Shown: positions 8,163-17,414 of the stretch, piece after piece | Layout: every line of letters starts with the position of its first letter | Position numbering within the stretch: position 1 is the stretch's first letter | Assembly (NCBI GenBank): GCA_903837355.1 | Contig: CAILUI010000452.1 | Span: 62,001 to 126,000, forward strand | From: an uncultured Victivallales bacterium | GTDB lineage: Bacteria; Verrucomicrobiota; Lentisphaeria; Oligosphaerales; JAFGRS01 | Direction of reading: 5' to 3' | Length of the DNA stretch: 64,000 nucleotides | Translations under genes and position numbers: made by a program | Notes under the pieces: generated by a model | Databases searched by the model: none | What the model saw: only the letters and a program-made list of their open reading frames with translations | What the model was told of the DNA's origin: nothing

Positions 8163-9281
8163 ATGAGGAGTCGTGTCCAGTCTCTGGGGTGCGTGCTGGC
8201 CGGCCTGCTGCTGGTGGGCTGTCCGTACCTACACCGCCCGCCGGACGAACCTGGCCGCTTGGTCTCGGAGAGCCCTGCCAGCCCCGTCTCCGGTGGCATC
8301 GAACTGCTGCGTGACCCCGGGTTCCTCCAGGGCGTGACCCAGGGCTACGCCAACCACCTGCCCCCGGCAGAGCGCAACGACTGCCTGGTGCGTTGGCAGA
8401 GCCGCGGGCTTGGCGAAGCCCAGTGGGCATTCTGGGAGATCAGCGAGAGGCTCTACTTCGCGCACAATCCCGACACCCCGGTCCGCGTGGGTCCCGGGGC
8501 CTACGAGTGGAGCACGGTCGATCAGGCCAAGCAGTGCAGTATCGGCGACGGTGCTGTCCGCTTCCGTTTCGACACCGGCAAGGAGTGGCGGGAGGGCGGC
8601 AGCCTCTGGTTGGCCGATGCCGCAGGGAACCGCCCACGGTACGGAGATCCCGCCACCACCTGGCCGCATTTCCTGGTCGGCCAGCACCTCGTGGCGAACA
8701 ACGACGCGATGTACCCGATCCCGGAACCCGAGAAGCTGCTGCTGAGCACCTACAAACGACTGCATTTCACCATCGAGGTCAAGCTGAATCGTCTCGAACG
8801 GACCAGCCGCTGGGATCACCGCGAGGAGTTCGGCGCTGCCGACCACGCCCTGTTCTATATCGGCTTTGCAGTCATGCCAAAGGAGACCCAGTGCATCGCC
8901 CAGGGCGGCAAGTTCTACATCCTGATTCCGGCGATCTACTCGGAAGGGGGCGCGACCCACGTTCCGCAGTGTGCGCCCTGGCTGGGGATCGACCAGTTCG
9001 GCGATGGCGTCTTCTTCTCCGGCTCGCCGGCCTACCCGCATCTGGTGGCCGGCGCCTGGGTGCCTTACGATATAGATGTCGCGGCGTTGGTCCGCGAGGG
9101 GCTGGCCGCCGCGGCCGCGCGACTGGCCCCGCAGGACCGGAAACGGAGCCTCGATCCGGAAGACTACTTCGTGGCGGTCCTGCTCATCGGCTGGGAGATC
9201 TGGGGCGGCTTCGGCACCGATGTCGAGTTCCGCGGCGTCTCGCTGCGCGGCTACGGTGCTGCAGCGACCTCCAGCCGGTAG
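8163..9281 (+). CDS. Lipoprotein of unknown function
   Basis: ATG 8163 is preceded by GAGAGGG. The 372-residue product carries a lipoprotein signal (MRSRVQSLGCVLAGLLLVGC), with Cys20 as the lipidation site, so it should be membrane-anchored and face the periplasm or outside. The mature part is rich in tryptophan, tyrosine and glycine (ERLYFAHNPDTPVRVGPGAYEW, FRFDTGKEWREGGSLWL, YIGFAVMPKETQC) and looks like a jelly-roll carbohydrate-binding sandwich. No catalytic signature is evident. Its 3' end overlaps the convergent gene at 9251 by 31 bases. The context of sugar-active genes suggests a role in glycan binding, but this is inference. Confidence 0.65.
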   Translation: MRSRVQSLGCVLAGLLLVGCPYLHRPPDEPGRLVSESPASPVSGGIELLRDPGFLQGVTQGYANHLPPAERNDCLVRWQSRGLGEAQWAFWEISERLYFAHNPDTPVRVGPGAYEWSTVDQAKQCSIGDGAVRFRFDTGKEWREGGSLWLADAAGNRPRYGDPATTWPHFLVGQHLVANNDAMYPIPEPEKLLLSTYKRLHFTIEVKLNRLERTSRWDHREEFGAADHALFYIGFAVMPKETQCIAQGGKFYILIPAIYSEGGATHVPQCAPWLGIDQFGDGVFFSGSPAYPHLVAGAWVPYDIDVAALVREGLAAAAARLAPQDRKRSLDPEDYFVAVLLIGWEIWGGFGTDVEFRGVSLRGYGAAATSSR

Positions 9282-11248
9282 AGGCAGACGCCGTAGGCGG
9301 GCAGGCGGTCGATGAGTTGGCCGTCCTCGATGCGAACCGGGCGCCCGGGCTCAAATCGCGGTAGCGCGCTGCGGATACGGTAGCCCTTCACGCCGAGTTG
9401 CAGGCGTGCCAGCGGGTCGCGCTCCAGGTTGACGATCACGACCTCAATTCCATCCCCGACTTTCCTGGCCAGGCAGGCACTCCTTTCCGGGCTGACCCCG
9501 GCGAGAGTGACGGGGACCGAGGCCGTCGAGAACAGGAACGGTTTGAGTTCATGCAGTTCATAAGCAAGCAGTCGGGTCGTGGCGCGCAGTTCCGGGTTGG
9601 ACGCCAGGGAACCCGTCGGCGGCGGGTCAAACCAGGGGTAGTAATGGAAGAGGGTCATGCCTTCGCAGACGCTCATGTAGACCTGCGCGCGGAGCTGCGC
9701 GGGGGTGGGCATGCCCAGTCCCGGTCCGGCGTAGGTCTGCAAGACCGACAGCAGCGGCTTGCCGGGGAAGGCTTCGCGGGCAGCGCGGTTGTAGTCGCGC
9801 AGTACGCTGAGGGGCTCGCGCTGCAGCGGGTAGTGGTCGTAGGAGGCCAGGTCAGACAAGCCGGCGTAATCCTGGAAGCGGTCCTTGAAGCAGAAGTTCA
9901 CCCAGATGGGGTGGTTCGGGTCGAGCCGACGTATCAACTCGAAGGCGCGCCGCACCTCCGCGGGCGGCACATTCAGGCCGTCGGGCTCGTCGGTCAGGTC
10001 CCAACCGATGAGTCCGGGGTGCGTCTTGAGCCGCTCGACAGCCTGGGTCAGTTCGGCATCCTTCCAGCGCTTCTGCTGGTCGTCGAAGGTGGCCGGGTGG
10101 AAAAGGACGGCCCACGAGTAGACTCCGGCCGCCCAGACGGTGTCGAGGTTGGCGCTGAGTGCGTCGATCGAATCGCCGCCCCAGACCTGTGCCGTGGTGG
10201 CGCCGTACTCCTCGCGCAGCCGCTTCATCCCATCGGCACTCAGCGGATTGTGGTAGTAGTAAATCGATAGAAATGGGGCCCCATTCACCTCGAGGAACCC
10301 CGCGGGACTGATCCTGCTTTCGCGCACGGGGGGCAGTGGCGGGAAGCCGGGTGCCGGGATGACGGCCAGGGGCTTGCTCAGGCTCAGCGTGCAACTGCGG
10401 TCCACGTTTTCCACAGCCACCTCGAGGCGGTAGCGTCCCTCGCCCAGGTCGGCGGTTGGGATGACGACCTCGAAGAGTCCCGGTGTGTCGAGGCGTTGCT
10501 GCCGCTGCCAGGTTGGCGTCGGCGCCCGGTCACCGTTGGCCGCCTCCGCGACCAGGCGCAGCGCGAGCACGCCGCCCTCGGCGTCGGGTGCGGCGTCGAG
10601 GATGATCGGCAGCGTTTCGGGTGTGGTTCGGCCGTTCGCGGTGGTGAGCACCAGGTTCTCGATCGGCAGCACTTGCACCAGCCCGGGACGCAGGCCAGCG
10701 AAGGGGTCGGGCTCGGCTGTCAGGCTCACTTCGTCCCACCAGACCGTACCGACCGCGTCCGCGGTGAGGCGGAAGTAGATCTGCAGCGACCTTGCTTCCG
10801 ACACGGGTCGCGCCACCAGGGCGTAGGCAGTCCAGGCCGTCTGCCCGGAAGGCACTTCCACCCAGGTGTACTTAAGGGTACTGTCGCCTGCCGCCGCCGG
10901 TATTTCGCGCAGACCGAAGAATGCCTGCCCCGCCGTTAGCCGGTTACGGCAGTGCACGCGCAGCCGATAGAGTTTGCCCGGCTCGACCCGGATCCCGCCC
11001 AGCATCTGGACGCAGTTCCAGGCGTGACCGGCGACGGCGTCCTGCCGCAGGCACGACGCCCCACGCCAGGGGTCCTCAGCGACCACCGCGGCCTGGGCCT
11101 GAACGGCATAGCCTGACGTCCGCAGATCCGGCTCCTCAAAGCCGGGGTTCGGAGCCAGGTTCTGCAGGTCCGCGGCAGCAACTGCCAAGGCGCCACTGGC
11201 GAACAGGGCCAGCGCCCTGCGCCAGCCGATGACATCGTGCAATGACAT
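9251..11248 (-). CDS. Secreted glycoside-hydrolase-like protein (GH-A TIM barrel with N-terminal CBM-like domains)
   Basis: ATG 11248 follows GGGGGCG and gives a signal peptide (RALALFASGALAVAAA); the longer open frame upstream has no ribosome site. The product has 665 residues. About 25-190 is a CBM-like jelly roll (NLAPNPGFEEPD, GKLYRLRVHCRN). About 190-310 is an Ig-like domain. About 320-600 is a TIM barrel with LEVNGAPFLSIYYYHNPLS, LIGWDLTDEPDGLN, IWVNFCFKDRF and LLSVLQTYAG. The TDEPDG strand resembles the acid/base strand of GH2/GH42-like enzymes. The C-terminal region is a small beta domain. The substrate is unknown. It converges with, and overlaps by 31 bases, the lipoprotein gene. Confidence 0.75.
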   Translation of the reverse strand: MSLHDVIGWRRALALFASGALAVAAADLQNLAPNPGFEEPDLRTSGYAVQAQAAVVAEDPWRGASCLRQDAVAGHAWNCVQMLGGIRVEPGKLYRLRVHCRNRLTAGQAFFGLREIPAAAGDSTLKYTWVEVPSGQTAWTAYALVARPVSEARSLQIYFRLTADAVGTVWWDEVSLTAEPDPFAGLRPGLVQVLPIENLVLTTANGRTTPETLPIILDAAPDAEGGVLALRLVAEAANGDRAPTPTWQRQQRLDTPGLFEVVIPTADLGEGRYRLEVAVENVDRSCTLSLSKPLAVIPAPGFPPLPPVRESRISPAGFLEVNGAPFLSIYYYHNPLSADGMKRLREEYGATTAQVWGGDSIDALSANLDTVWAAGVYSWAVLFHPATFDDQQKRWKDAELTQAVERLKTHPGLIGWDLTDEPDGLNVPPAEVRRAFELIRRLDPNHPIWVNFCFKDRFQDYAGLSDLASYDHYPLQREPLSVLRDYNRAAREAFPGKPLLSVLQTYAGPGLGMPTPAQLRAQVYMSVCEGMTLFHYYPWFDPPPTGSLASNPELRATTRLLAYELHELKPFLFSTASVPVTLAGVSPERSACLARKVGDGIEVVIVNLERDPLARLQLGVKGYRIRSALPRFEPGRPVRIEDGQLIDRLPAYGVCLYRLEVAAAP

Positions 11249-11450
11249 GAGCAACGCCCCCCGATCTGGACGGTCACCGCCGCCGCGGCCGGCATGGCAC
11301 GGCGCGCCAATGGGCAGGAAGATAGTCGCGCCGCGCCCGGATTCACGTGCGCCGCCGCACACTGACGCTGTCGGCACGCTCGCCGGCTGCGCCGCCCGCA
11401 GCGTATATTGTTAGCGTCATTGCGTACCGGCTCCCAGGGGAGACGTCCTC

Positions 11451-13007
11451 GTGCTAACCATGAAACGACCTCGGCTGCAGTTCAGACTCTTGACGACGCT
11501 GTTTGCCCTTTGTACTGGAGGCCTGCAGATGCCCGCTCTTGCCGAGTTTCAGATCTGGTTCCAGAACAGCACGGTGAAGGTCTTTCAGGACGACCCGCCG
11601 GGGGACACAACCGGGGTGCGCCTGAGCGCCGCGCGGAATGAGACCGAGTCGTTCCAGGTGGTGGTGCGAGCGGGTACGGAGGCCTTGCGCAACGTCACGG
11701 TGCAGGTCAGCGACCTGGTTCAGGAAACGGGGGCGCGACTGGGTGGCGACCGGGTAACGCTCTTTCGCGTGGCGTACGTCAACCTGCCTGCTCGCGGCAG
11801 GAACTACCCCGACGCCCTACCGCCGTTCGCCCCCTGCGCGGTCCCCGCGGCGCAGAACCAGCCGGTCTGGATTGACGTCGCGGTGCCAGTGGAGGCCGCG
11901 CCGGGGATCTACCGCGGTACGGTCACCGTCCAGGCCGAGGGTCAGCCCGCCCGGACGGGCACCGTGGAGTTGACCGTCTGGCGTTTTGCACTGCCGGAAA
12001 CGCCTCACTCACGCACCGCCTTCGGCTTGAACGAGGAGGCCATCGCGGCCTTCCACGGCGTGCCCCCCGGCAGCGCGGCTCATCAAGCGCTCAAGCGTGA
12101 CTACTACGAGATGCTGGTGGCGCACCGGGCCATGCCCTACTCCCTGCCTGTGCCCGTGGAGTCGGCCGAGGCGGCGCGTTACCTGAACGACCCGCGCGTG
12201 ACGGCATTCTGTATCCCGTACGTCGATGATGAGGCGGCCCTACGCAAGCTGGCGGCGTATCTGCGTGAAAAGGGCTGGCTCAAGAAGGCCTACCTTTACG
12301 TGCTCGATGAGCCCATCACCCAGGAGCACTACGACCTCCTACGGGCGCGGGCCGCCCGCGTCCACGCTGCCGATCCCGAACTCAAGGTCGTGGTGCCCTA
12401 CTTCCGCGAGCCGGCGTTCGCGGCGGAGGGCGGAGCGCATGGGGCGCTGACCGGCGTCTGCGATATCTGGTGCCCCAAGGTCTCTTTCTTCCGCGAGGAC
12501 GTCCTCGCGGCCCGGCAACAGCTCGGCGAGGAGGTGTGGTGGTACGTCTGCTGGGAACCGGGGGCGCCCTACGCCAACCTTTACGTCGATATGGCCGGGG
12601 TGGATCATCGGGCCTTGTTCTGGCAGCAGGCGCACTACCGGGTGCAGGGGTTCCTCTACTGGGGCGCGACGCACTGGAACCCGCAGGCGGGAACCGCGGA
12701 TCCGTGGACCGATATGGCCACGGTGAAGGACCTCAGTCCAACCGTCTATGGCGATGGCTCCCTGCTTTACCCGGGCGCGAAGGTCGGGTATGCCGGCCCG
12801 GTCGCCTCCATTCGCCTCAAACTGATCCGTGCAGGCCTGGAGGACGTCGAGTACCTCCGGCTCCTGGAGGAGCGCGAGGGCTGGGGTGCGGTGCGTGCCG
12901 TGACCGGGAGGGTCGTTCAGGGCCTGGACGCCTACTCGCGGGACGTGAGCCTGCTACTGGCGCAGCGCGAGGCGGTGGGACAGCGGCTCAGTGCCGGACA
13001 GCCCTGA
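11451..13007 (+). CDS. DUF4091 domain secreted protein (glycoside-hydrolase-like)
   Basis: GTG 11451 lies about eight bases after AGGGGAGA; ATG 11460 is the alternative. The 518-residue protein has a signal peptide ending near ALA (residues 25-30). An N-terminal Ig-like sandwich follows (TTGVRLSAARNETESFQVVVRAG, VWIDVAVPVEAAPGIYRGTVTV). Then comes a TIM-barrel-like domain typical of DUF4091: KAYLYVLDEPITQEHYD, WWYVCWEPGAPYANLYVD, HYRVQGFLYWGATHWNP, and the closing IRLKLIRAGLEDVEYLRLLE. DUF4091 proteins are widespread among polysaccharide degraders of PVC and Bacteroidota; their activity is mostly unproven. The LDEP motif is the candidate acid/base strand. It is followed 45 bases later by a DUF4832 gene, probably in one transcript. 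Confidence 0.85.
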   Translation: MLTMKRPRLQFRLLTTLFALCTGGLQMPALAEFQIWFQNSTVKVFQDDPPGDTTGVRLSAARNETESFQVVVRAGTEALRNVTVQVSDLVQETGARLGGDRVTLFRVAYVNLPARGRNYPDALPPFAPCAVPAAQNQPVWIDVAVPVEAAPGIYRGTVTVQAEGQPARTGTVELTVWRFALPETPHSRTAFGLNEEAIAAFHGVPPGSAAHQALKRDYYEMLVAHRAMPYSLPVPVESAEAARYLNDPRVTAFCIPYVDDEAALRKLAAYLREKGWLKKAYLYVLDEPITQEHYDLLRARAARVHAADPELKVVVPYFREPAFAAEGGAHGALTGVCDIWCPKVSFFREDVLAARQQLGEEVWWYVCWEPGAPYANLYVDMAGVDHRALFWQQAHYRVQGFLYWGATHWNPQAGTADPWTDMATVKDLSPTVYGDGSLLYPGAKVGYAGPVASIRLKLIRAGLEDVEYLRLLEEREGWGAVRAVTGRVVQGLDAYSRDVSLLLAQREAVGQRLSAGQP

Positions 13008-13052
13008 TCAGAACCTCACGTCGAGGTGGTCGCGACGGAGAGACGGTTGCAG

Positions 13053-14456
13053 ATGATAAGCATGTCATGGACGGCGATGATCAGCCTTGCTTGCGTTGGC
13101 TTGCTCCCTTGGCGGACGGCGGCGGCGGACGTCCGGCGGACACTGGACTATGCACCCGCCCCGGTCGACAACCCGTTGAAGGGGTTGGTTCCCTACGCCG
13201 GCGACGTGCGCGACCGCTTCCCGCATAGTCTCGAGTTCAACTACGTCCCCTTCGCGGCACTCGTGACAGATTATGAGCAGTACGACTGGACGGCGCTGGA
13301 GACACTGCTCAACGCCGTCGCCGGTCGCGGACACCAGGCGGTCTTCCGGGTGTTCCTGGAATACCCCGGGAAGAAGGACGTGATTCCGCCCTTCCTCATC
13401 CGGGACGGACTGACGGTCCACCGCTACCTCAACACCAACACGCAGCCGTTTCCACCGCAAGAGATCGAGACGCCGGACTATGGCAATGCGGCTCTGCGGC
13501 GGGTGTTGCGGCAGTTCATCGCGGCTCTGGGGGCGCGCTACGATGGCGATCCGCGCCTTGGCTTCATCACGGCAGGGCTCTTAGGTACCTGGGGCGAATG
13601 GCACGACTATCCGCGTGACGACCTCTTTGCCAGCCCGGAGGTCCAGGCCGAGGTGATGGACGCCTACGAAGCGGCCTTCAAGACGACGCCGATCCTGCTG
13701 CGCTATCCGGCCGGCGAGCGCCACGCAGCGAAGGCGCCGAATGCCCAACGCCGGTTCGGCTATCACGACGACTCCTTCGCCTGGGCGACCCTCGAGACGG
13801 GTAAGGCCAGCGACGGCTGGTTCTTCCTGGCCCTGCTGAAGGGCGCCGGTCCGGCCGCGTTCGACAAGTGGCAGACGCAGCCCATCGGCGGCGAGATCCG
13901 ACCGGAAGCGTGGGGCAAGGTCTTCGATGCCGACCCCGGGATCAAGGAGATTCAGGATTTCCGGACCTGCGTCGAAGCCACCCACGTCAGTTGGTTGATG
14001 GACTGCGGCATGTTCCGCGCTGACGCGGAACGGAGTCCGGAGCGGGTCCGCCGCGCCGAGGCGGACGTGCGCCGCATGGGATACGAGTTCCACATTCCGG
14101 CGGTCACGGTCGACCCCCTCAGCGCGGGCAGCCTGGCACTGCGGGTCGAGGTCGAGAACCGCGGCGTAGCCCCCTTCTACTATGACTGGCCGGTAGAGAT
14201 CGGGCTTCTCGGTGCGGACGGCCGTGTCCTGAAGGCGTTCCGCGGCAGCGGCACGCTTAAGGGCTTGCTGCCCGGCGCCGCGCCGCGGGTGTGGGACGAG
14301 AAGCTGTCTCTGGCGGGCCTTCCGGACGGGGCCTACACCCTGGCGCTACGCGTCCCCAACCCCCTGCCGGAAGGGCAGCCAGTGCGCTTCGCCAACACCA
14401 CTCAGGACCAGCATGCACCCGGCTGGCTGACGCTGTCGCCGGTCGAATGCAGATGA
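13053..14456 (+). CDS. DUF4832/DUF4874-type secreted protein
   Basis: ATG 13053 (then a second ATG at 13062) gives a signal peptide (AMISLACVGLLPWRTAAA); the upstream GTG at 13026 adds nothing useful. The 467-residue product matches the DUF4832 layout. The start DYAPAPVDNPLKGLVPYAG is typical. A TIM-barrel-like core follows (FNYVPFAALVTDYEQYDW, HQAVFRVFLEYPGK, LGFITAGLLGTWGEWHDYP). A C-terminal Ig-like domain runs from about 340 (LRVEVENRGVAPFYYDWPVEI). The GTWGEWH strand carries the conserved glutamate expected of glycosidase-like folds. The substrate is not known. It probably shares a transcript with the DUF4091 gene 45 bases upstream. Confidence 0.85.
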   Translation: MISMSWTAMISLACVGLLPWRTAAADVRRTLDYAPAPVDNPLKGLVPYAGDVRDRFPHSLEFNYVPFAALVTDYEQYDWTALETLLNAVAGRGHQAVFRVFLEYPGKKDVIPPFLIRDGLTVHRYLNTNTQPFPPQEIETPDYGNAALRRVLRQFIAALGARYDGDPRLGFITAGLLGTWGEWHDYPRDDLFASPEVQAEVMDAYEAAFKTTPILLRYPAGERHAAKAPNAQRRFGYHDDSFAWATLETGKASDGWFFLALLKGAGPAAFDKWQTQPIGGEIRPEAWGKVFDADPGIKEIQDFRTCVEATHVSWLMDCGMFRADAERSPERVRRAEADVRRMGYEFHIPAVTVDPLSAGSLALRVEVENRGVAPFYYDWPVEIGLLGADGRVLKAFRGSGTLKGLLPGAAPRVWDEKLSLAGLPDGAYTLALRVPNPLPEGQPVRFANTTQDQHAPGWLTLSPVECR

Positions 14457-14531
14457 TTCGCGCCGTGCCGCCGCGCGGTGCGGCGCTGTCGGCCCTGTAG
14501 TACTACGCCATCCACTGGCACGAGACAGCAC

Positions 14532-15689
14532 ATGAGCAAACGCCTTGTCATCCTCGGCTCAACCGGCTCCATCGGCGAGAATGCCTTGGCCGTGGCCCGG
14601 CACCTCGGCGAGCGCGTCACGGTGGTTGGCCTGGCGGCCGGAACCCGAATCGACCGCCTCGCCGAACAGGCCAGCACGTGTGGCTGCCGCTGGGCCTTCA
14701 CGGGCCGGCCGGAATGCCGCCCCGAGCTTGCCCGGCACCTCCCGGCCGACTGCCGCGCGGTCGTCGACGAAGACGAACTGTGCGAACGGGTCAGTGCACC
14801 TGACGTGGACATGGTCCTCTGCGCCATCGTCGGCACCGCCGGTTTCCGACCCGTGCTCGCGGCCATCCGCGCCGGTAAGGACATCGCCCTGGCCAGCAAG
14901 GAGATTCTGGTGATGGCTGGCGAACCGGTGATGGCGGCCGTGGCCCACTCCGGGGTTCGCCTGTTGCCCGTGGATAGTGAACACTGCGCCATCTTCCAGT
15001 GCCTGGAGGCGGACCGACTGAACTCGCCACGCCGGCTGATTCTGACCGCCAGCGGCGGGCCTTTCCACGCTCGACCCGAGCTGGATCTGGCCACGGTGAC
15101 GCCGGCACAGGCTCTGGCCCATCCCACCTGGCGCATGGGTGGCAAGATCAGCATCGACTCGGCGACGTTGATGAACAAAGGTCTGGAGTTGATCGAGGCC
15201 CGCTGGCTCTTCAACCTGCCACCAGACCGGATCGAGGTGGTCATCCACCCGCAATCCGTGATCCACTCCATGGTCGAGTTTGGGGATGGCAGTATCCTGG
15301 CCCAGATGGGCTACCCCGACATGCGGCTGCCGATCCAGTACTGCCTGACCTACCCTGATCGACTGCCCAGCCTGCAACGCCCGCTGGACTTCAGCCAGGC
15401 ACATCGCCTGGAGTTCCAGCCGCCGCGCCATGACCGTTTCCCGGCCATCCAGTTGGCGCGTCAGGCAGTCGCCGCCGGCGGTACGTTCCCCGCCGCCTAC
15501 AACGCCGCCAACGAGATCGCCGTCGAGCGCTTCCTGGCCGGCCGTCTGCGTTTCGATGGTATCTGGGCGGTCGTGGAACAGGTCCTCGCGCAACACCCAC
15601 AGCAGCCCCACCCCGATCTCGAAGCGATCCTGGCCGGGGATGCCGCAGCGCGCCGCGCCGCGGTCGCGGCCGTGGCACACCTGGCCTGA
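14532..15689 (+). CDS. dxr: 1-deoxy-D-xylulose 5-phosphate reductoisomerase
   Basis: This enzyme converts DXP to MEP with NADPH, the committed step of the MEP isoprenoid route, in the cytoplasm. The 385-residue product starts at ATG 14532 with the NADPH-binding motif ILGSTGSIGENAL. Metal and substrate residues follow: ASKEILVMAG, VDSEHCAIFQCLE and LTASGGPF. The central HPTWRMGGKISIDSATLMNKGLELIEA and the IHPQSVIHSMVEFGDGS stretch are near-canonical. The length matches the family (about 385-400). It stands alone after the DUF4832 gene and converges with the permease gene at 15697. ispE of the same pathway lies at 50594, so the two MEP genes are unlinked. Confidence 0.98.
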   Translation: MSKRLVILGSTGSIGENALAVARHLGERVTVVGLAAGTRIDRLAEQASTCGCRWAFTGRPECRPELARHLPADCRAVVDEDELCERVSAPDVDMVLCAIVGTAGFRPVLAAIRAGKDIALASKEILVMAGEPVMAAVAHSGVRLLPVDSEHCAIFQCLEADRLNSPRRLILTASGGPFHARPELDLATVTPAQALAHPTWRMGGKISIDSATLMNKGLELIEARWLFNLPPDRIEVVIHPQSVIHSMVEFGDGSILAQMGYPDMRLPIQYCLTYPDRLPSLQRPLDFSQAHRLEFQPPRHDRFPAIQLARQAVAAGGTFPAAYNAANEIAVERFLAGRLRFDGIWAVVEQVLAQHPQQPHPDLEAILAGDAAARRAAVAAVAHLA

Positions 15690-15696
15690 GACCGTC

Positions 15697-16410
15697 TCAG
15701 GTCAGCAGTCGCAGCCCCAGCACCAGAAGCAGCAGCAGGACCAGCCGGCGGAAGAGAACGACGGGGATGAAGCGGTCCAGCGCCACGCCGGCCGCTGCCC
15801 CCAGCAGGATGACGGGCAGTGCCGGCAGAAAGAGCTTCAGGACCCCCCGCGTCAGCGTTCCCGCCAGCACGTGTCCGCAGACGACGGTGAGGTCGCAGAG
15901 CAGGAAGAACGCCTGCAGGTTACCCTTGAACTCGGCCCGCGACCATTGCCTGCTGGTGCCATAGATCACCACCGGTGGACCCGAGGTGTTGTAGGCACCC
16001 CCGAGCACGCCCGCGAGCCAGCCGAAGACGTAGGCCCATTGCGGGCGTCGCAGGGCCGGCAGACGCAGTTCGAGCAGGGCGTACAGCGCGTAGCCGGAGA
16101 TGCAGCAGCCGAGCACAACCAGGAGCAGACGCTCAGGCAGATGGCGCAGGGCCAGGATGCCGACCGGCACCCCAAACAGCATACCCACGGCCAAACGTCC
16201 GACCGCTCGCCAGCTCAGCGAGCGCCGGTAATGGATCAGCACCAGGCTCTCGGAGGGCAGAGCCATCAGGGCGACCAGCGGCCCAGCCACGCTCAGGCCA
16301 AGCTGCCCAGGCAGCAGTGACATGGAGACCATGGCGGAGCCGAAACCAACCAGTCCCTGCGTGAACATGGCGGCGCCGACGACGAGGAGCATGAAGGCCA
16401 TGCCGGCCAC
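15697..16410 (-). CDS. TauE/SafE family membrane permease (sulfite/organosulfonate exporter-like)
   Basis: A 237-residue, highly hydrophobic protein with about seven to eight predicted membrane segments. Typical TauE/SafE features are an N-terminal GLVGFGSAMVSMSLLP, a mid-protein AGVLGGAYNTSGPPVVIYG, which is the second family repeat with the conserved GG...GPP, and a final hydrophobic helix. Members move small anions such as sulfite, sulfoacetate or taurine products across the inner membrane; the substrate here cannot be told. Start codons at 16410, 16401 and 16392 are all possible. It converges with dxr, with only seven bases between the stops. Confidence 0.88.
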   Translation of the reverse strand: MAGMAFMLLVVGAAMFTQGLVGFGSAMVSMSLLPGQLGLSVAGPLVALMALPSESLVLIHYRRSLSWRAVGRLAVGMLFGVPVGILALRHLPERLLLVVLGCCISGYALYALLELRLPALRRPQWAYVFGWLAGVLGGAYNTSGPPVVIYGTSRQWSRAEFKGNLQAFFLLCDLTVVCGHVLAGTLTRGVLKLFLPALPVILLGAAAGVALDRFIPVVLFRRLVLLLLLVLGLRLLT

Positions 16411-16470
16411 CTCCGCCGCCGGCCGCCGCGACCCCTTGGCTGGGGCCCGCTGCCGGCGCCGTCCTCAGAC

Positions 16471-17097
16471 TCAGCCGATGGCCAGCAACTCGACCTCGAA
16501 AACCAGCGTCGACTGGGGGCCAATGACCTCGCCGGCACCACGCTCGCCGTAGGCCAACTCCGGCCGGATGAAGAACCGTGTCTTGCCGCCGACCTTCATG
16601 AGCTGCACCCCTTCCGTCCAGCCGGGGATGACGCCGTTGAGCGGGAACGTCGCCGGTTGGCCGCGCCGGACCGAGCTGTCGAACTCTTTACCGTCCAGGA
16701 GCTTGCCGGTGTAGTGAACGGTCACGCGGTCGGTCGCAGCCGGGGAGGCCCCGGTCCCCGCGCTGAGGACCTGATACTGCAGTCCGCTGGGCGTCGTGAT
16801 CACGCCCTCTTTGGTGCCGTTGGCCGCCAGAAACGCCTGACCTTCCTGCAGATTGCGCGCGCCGGCGTCGCCCTGCGCTTCGGCCGCCTGCTGTCGGGCC
16901 GCCTGCTGCAGCGCACTCAGCAAGCGCCGGCACTCGTCCGGACTGACCTGCAGTTCGGCGCCGGCGATCAGGTCGCTCATGCCCTGGTGGAAGGCCGCCA
17001 GGTCGAAGGGGAAGGGGAGTCGGGTGAGTGAGGAGGCCACATCCAAACCGAGAGAGTAGCTGGTCTTGGCCTCGCGGCTGGTCAATGAAACGGCCAT
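16471..17097 (-). CDS. FKBP-type peptidyl-prolyl cis-trans isomerase (FklB/Mip-like)
   Basis: ATG 17097 follows GGAAGGA; the open frame upstream is not needed. The 208-residue protein has an N-terminal helical dimerisation domain (about 1-95: TSYSLGLDVASSL, PFDLAAFHQGMSDL) and a C-terminal FKBP domain. The latter shows VHYTGKLLDGKEFDSSVRRGQP, then VIPGWTEGVQLMKVGGKTRFFI and LAYGERGAG, with the aromatic active-site residues in place. No signal peptide is present, so it is probably cytoplasmic like FklB. It would speed proline isomerisation in folding proteins. It is transcribed divergently from glpK. Confidence 0.95.
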   Translation of the reverse strand: MAVSLTSREAKTSYSLGLDVASSLTRLPFPFDLAAFHQGMSDLIAGAELQVSPDECRRLLSALQQAARQQAAEAQGDAGARNLQEGQAFLAANGTKEGVITTPSGLQYQVLSAGTGASPAATDRVTVHYTGKLLDGKEFDSSVRRGQPATFPLNGVIPGWTEGVQLMKVGGKTRFFIRPELAYGERGAGEVIGPQSTLVFEVELLAIG

Positions 17098-17188
17098 GGC
17101 TGCTGTCCTTCCGGGAGAACAAACGGCGTGACGACACCGCCGTGACGGTCGTCCAACCATCCGGAAACGGCAGCATGCGACGGCCCGT

Positions 17189-17206
17189 ACCATAATGTGC
17201 TATGGT
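17189..17206. promoter_or_regulatory. Small palindrome between divergent FKBP and glpK genes
   Basis: ACCATA (17189-17194) and TATGGT (17201-17206) form an inverted repeat with a six-base centre, placed between two divergent genes. It is a plausible operator or part of a promoter, but no matching -35 box was convincing. Confidence 0.3.
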
Positions 17207-17241
17207 GTATCGGCAACACACCCGTCCCATGGAAAACCCAG

Positions 17242-17356
17242 AGGCTGTAGCGGTTTAGGCTGTAGACTGTTAGGTTACAACACCGCACCCGAATCTGGAA
17301 ACGCAACAAGCTCCGAGGTAAGACCTAACAGTCTACAGCCTGAGTACCTAACAGCC
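17242..17356. repeat. Long inverted repeat with 19-base perfect arms upstream of glpK
   Basis: AGGCTGTAGACTGTTAGGT (17257-17275) is repeated in inverse orientation at 17323-17341, with 47 bases between. Partial copies flank it: AGGCTGTAG at 17242-17250 and ACCTAACAG near 17346. The whole could fold into a long stem-loop in the glpK leader. No T tract follows, so it does not look like an ordinary terminator. Confidence 0.7.
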
Positions 17357-17414
17357 TTGGCGTCCTGTGGGACGCCGGTGTGTCGGCAACCAGAATCGGC
17401 AGGGGAGGATACCG

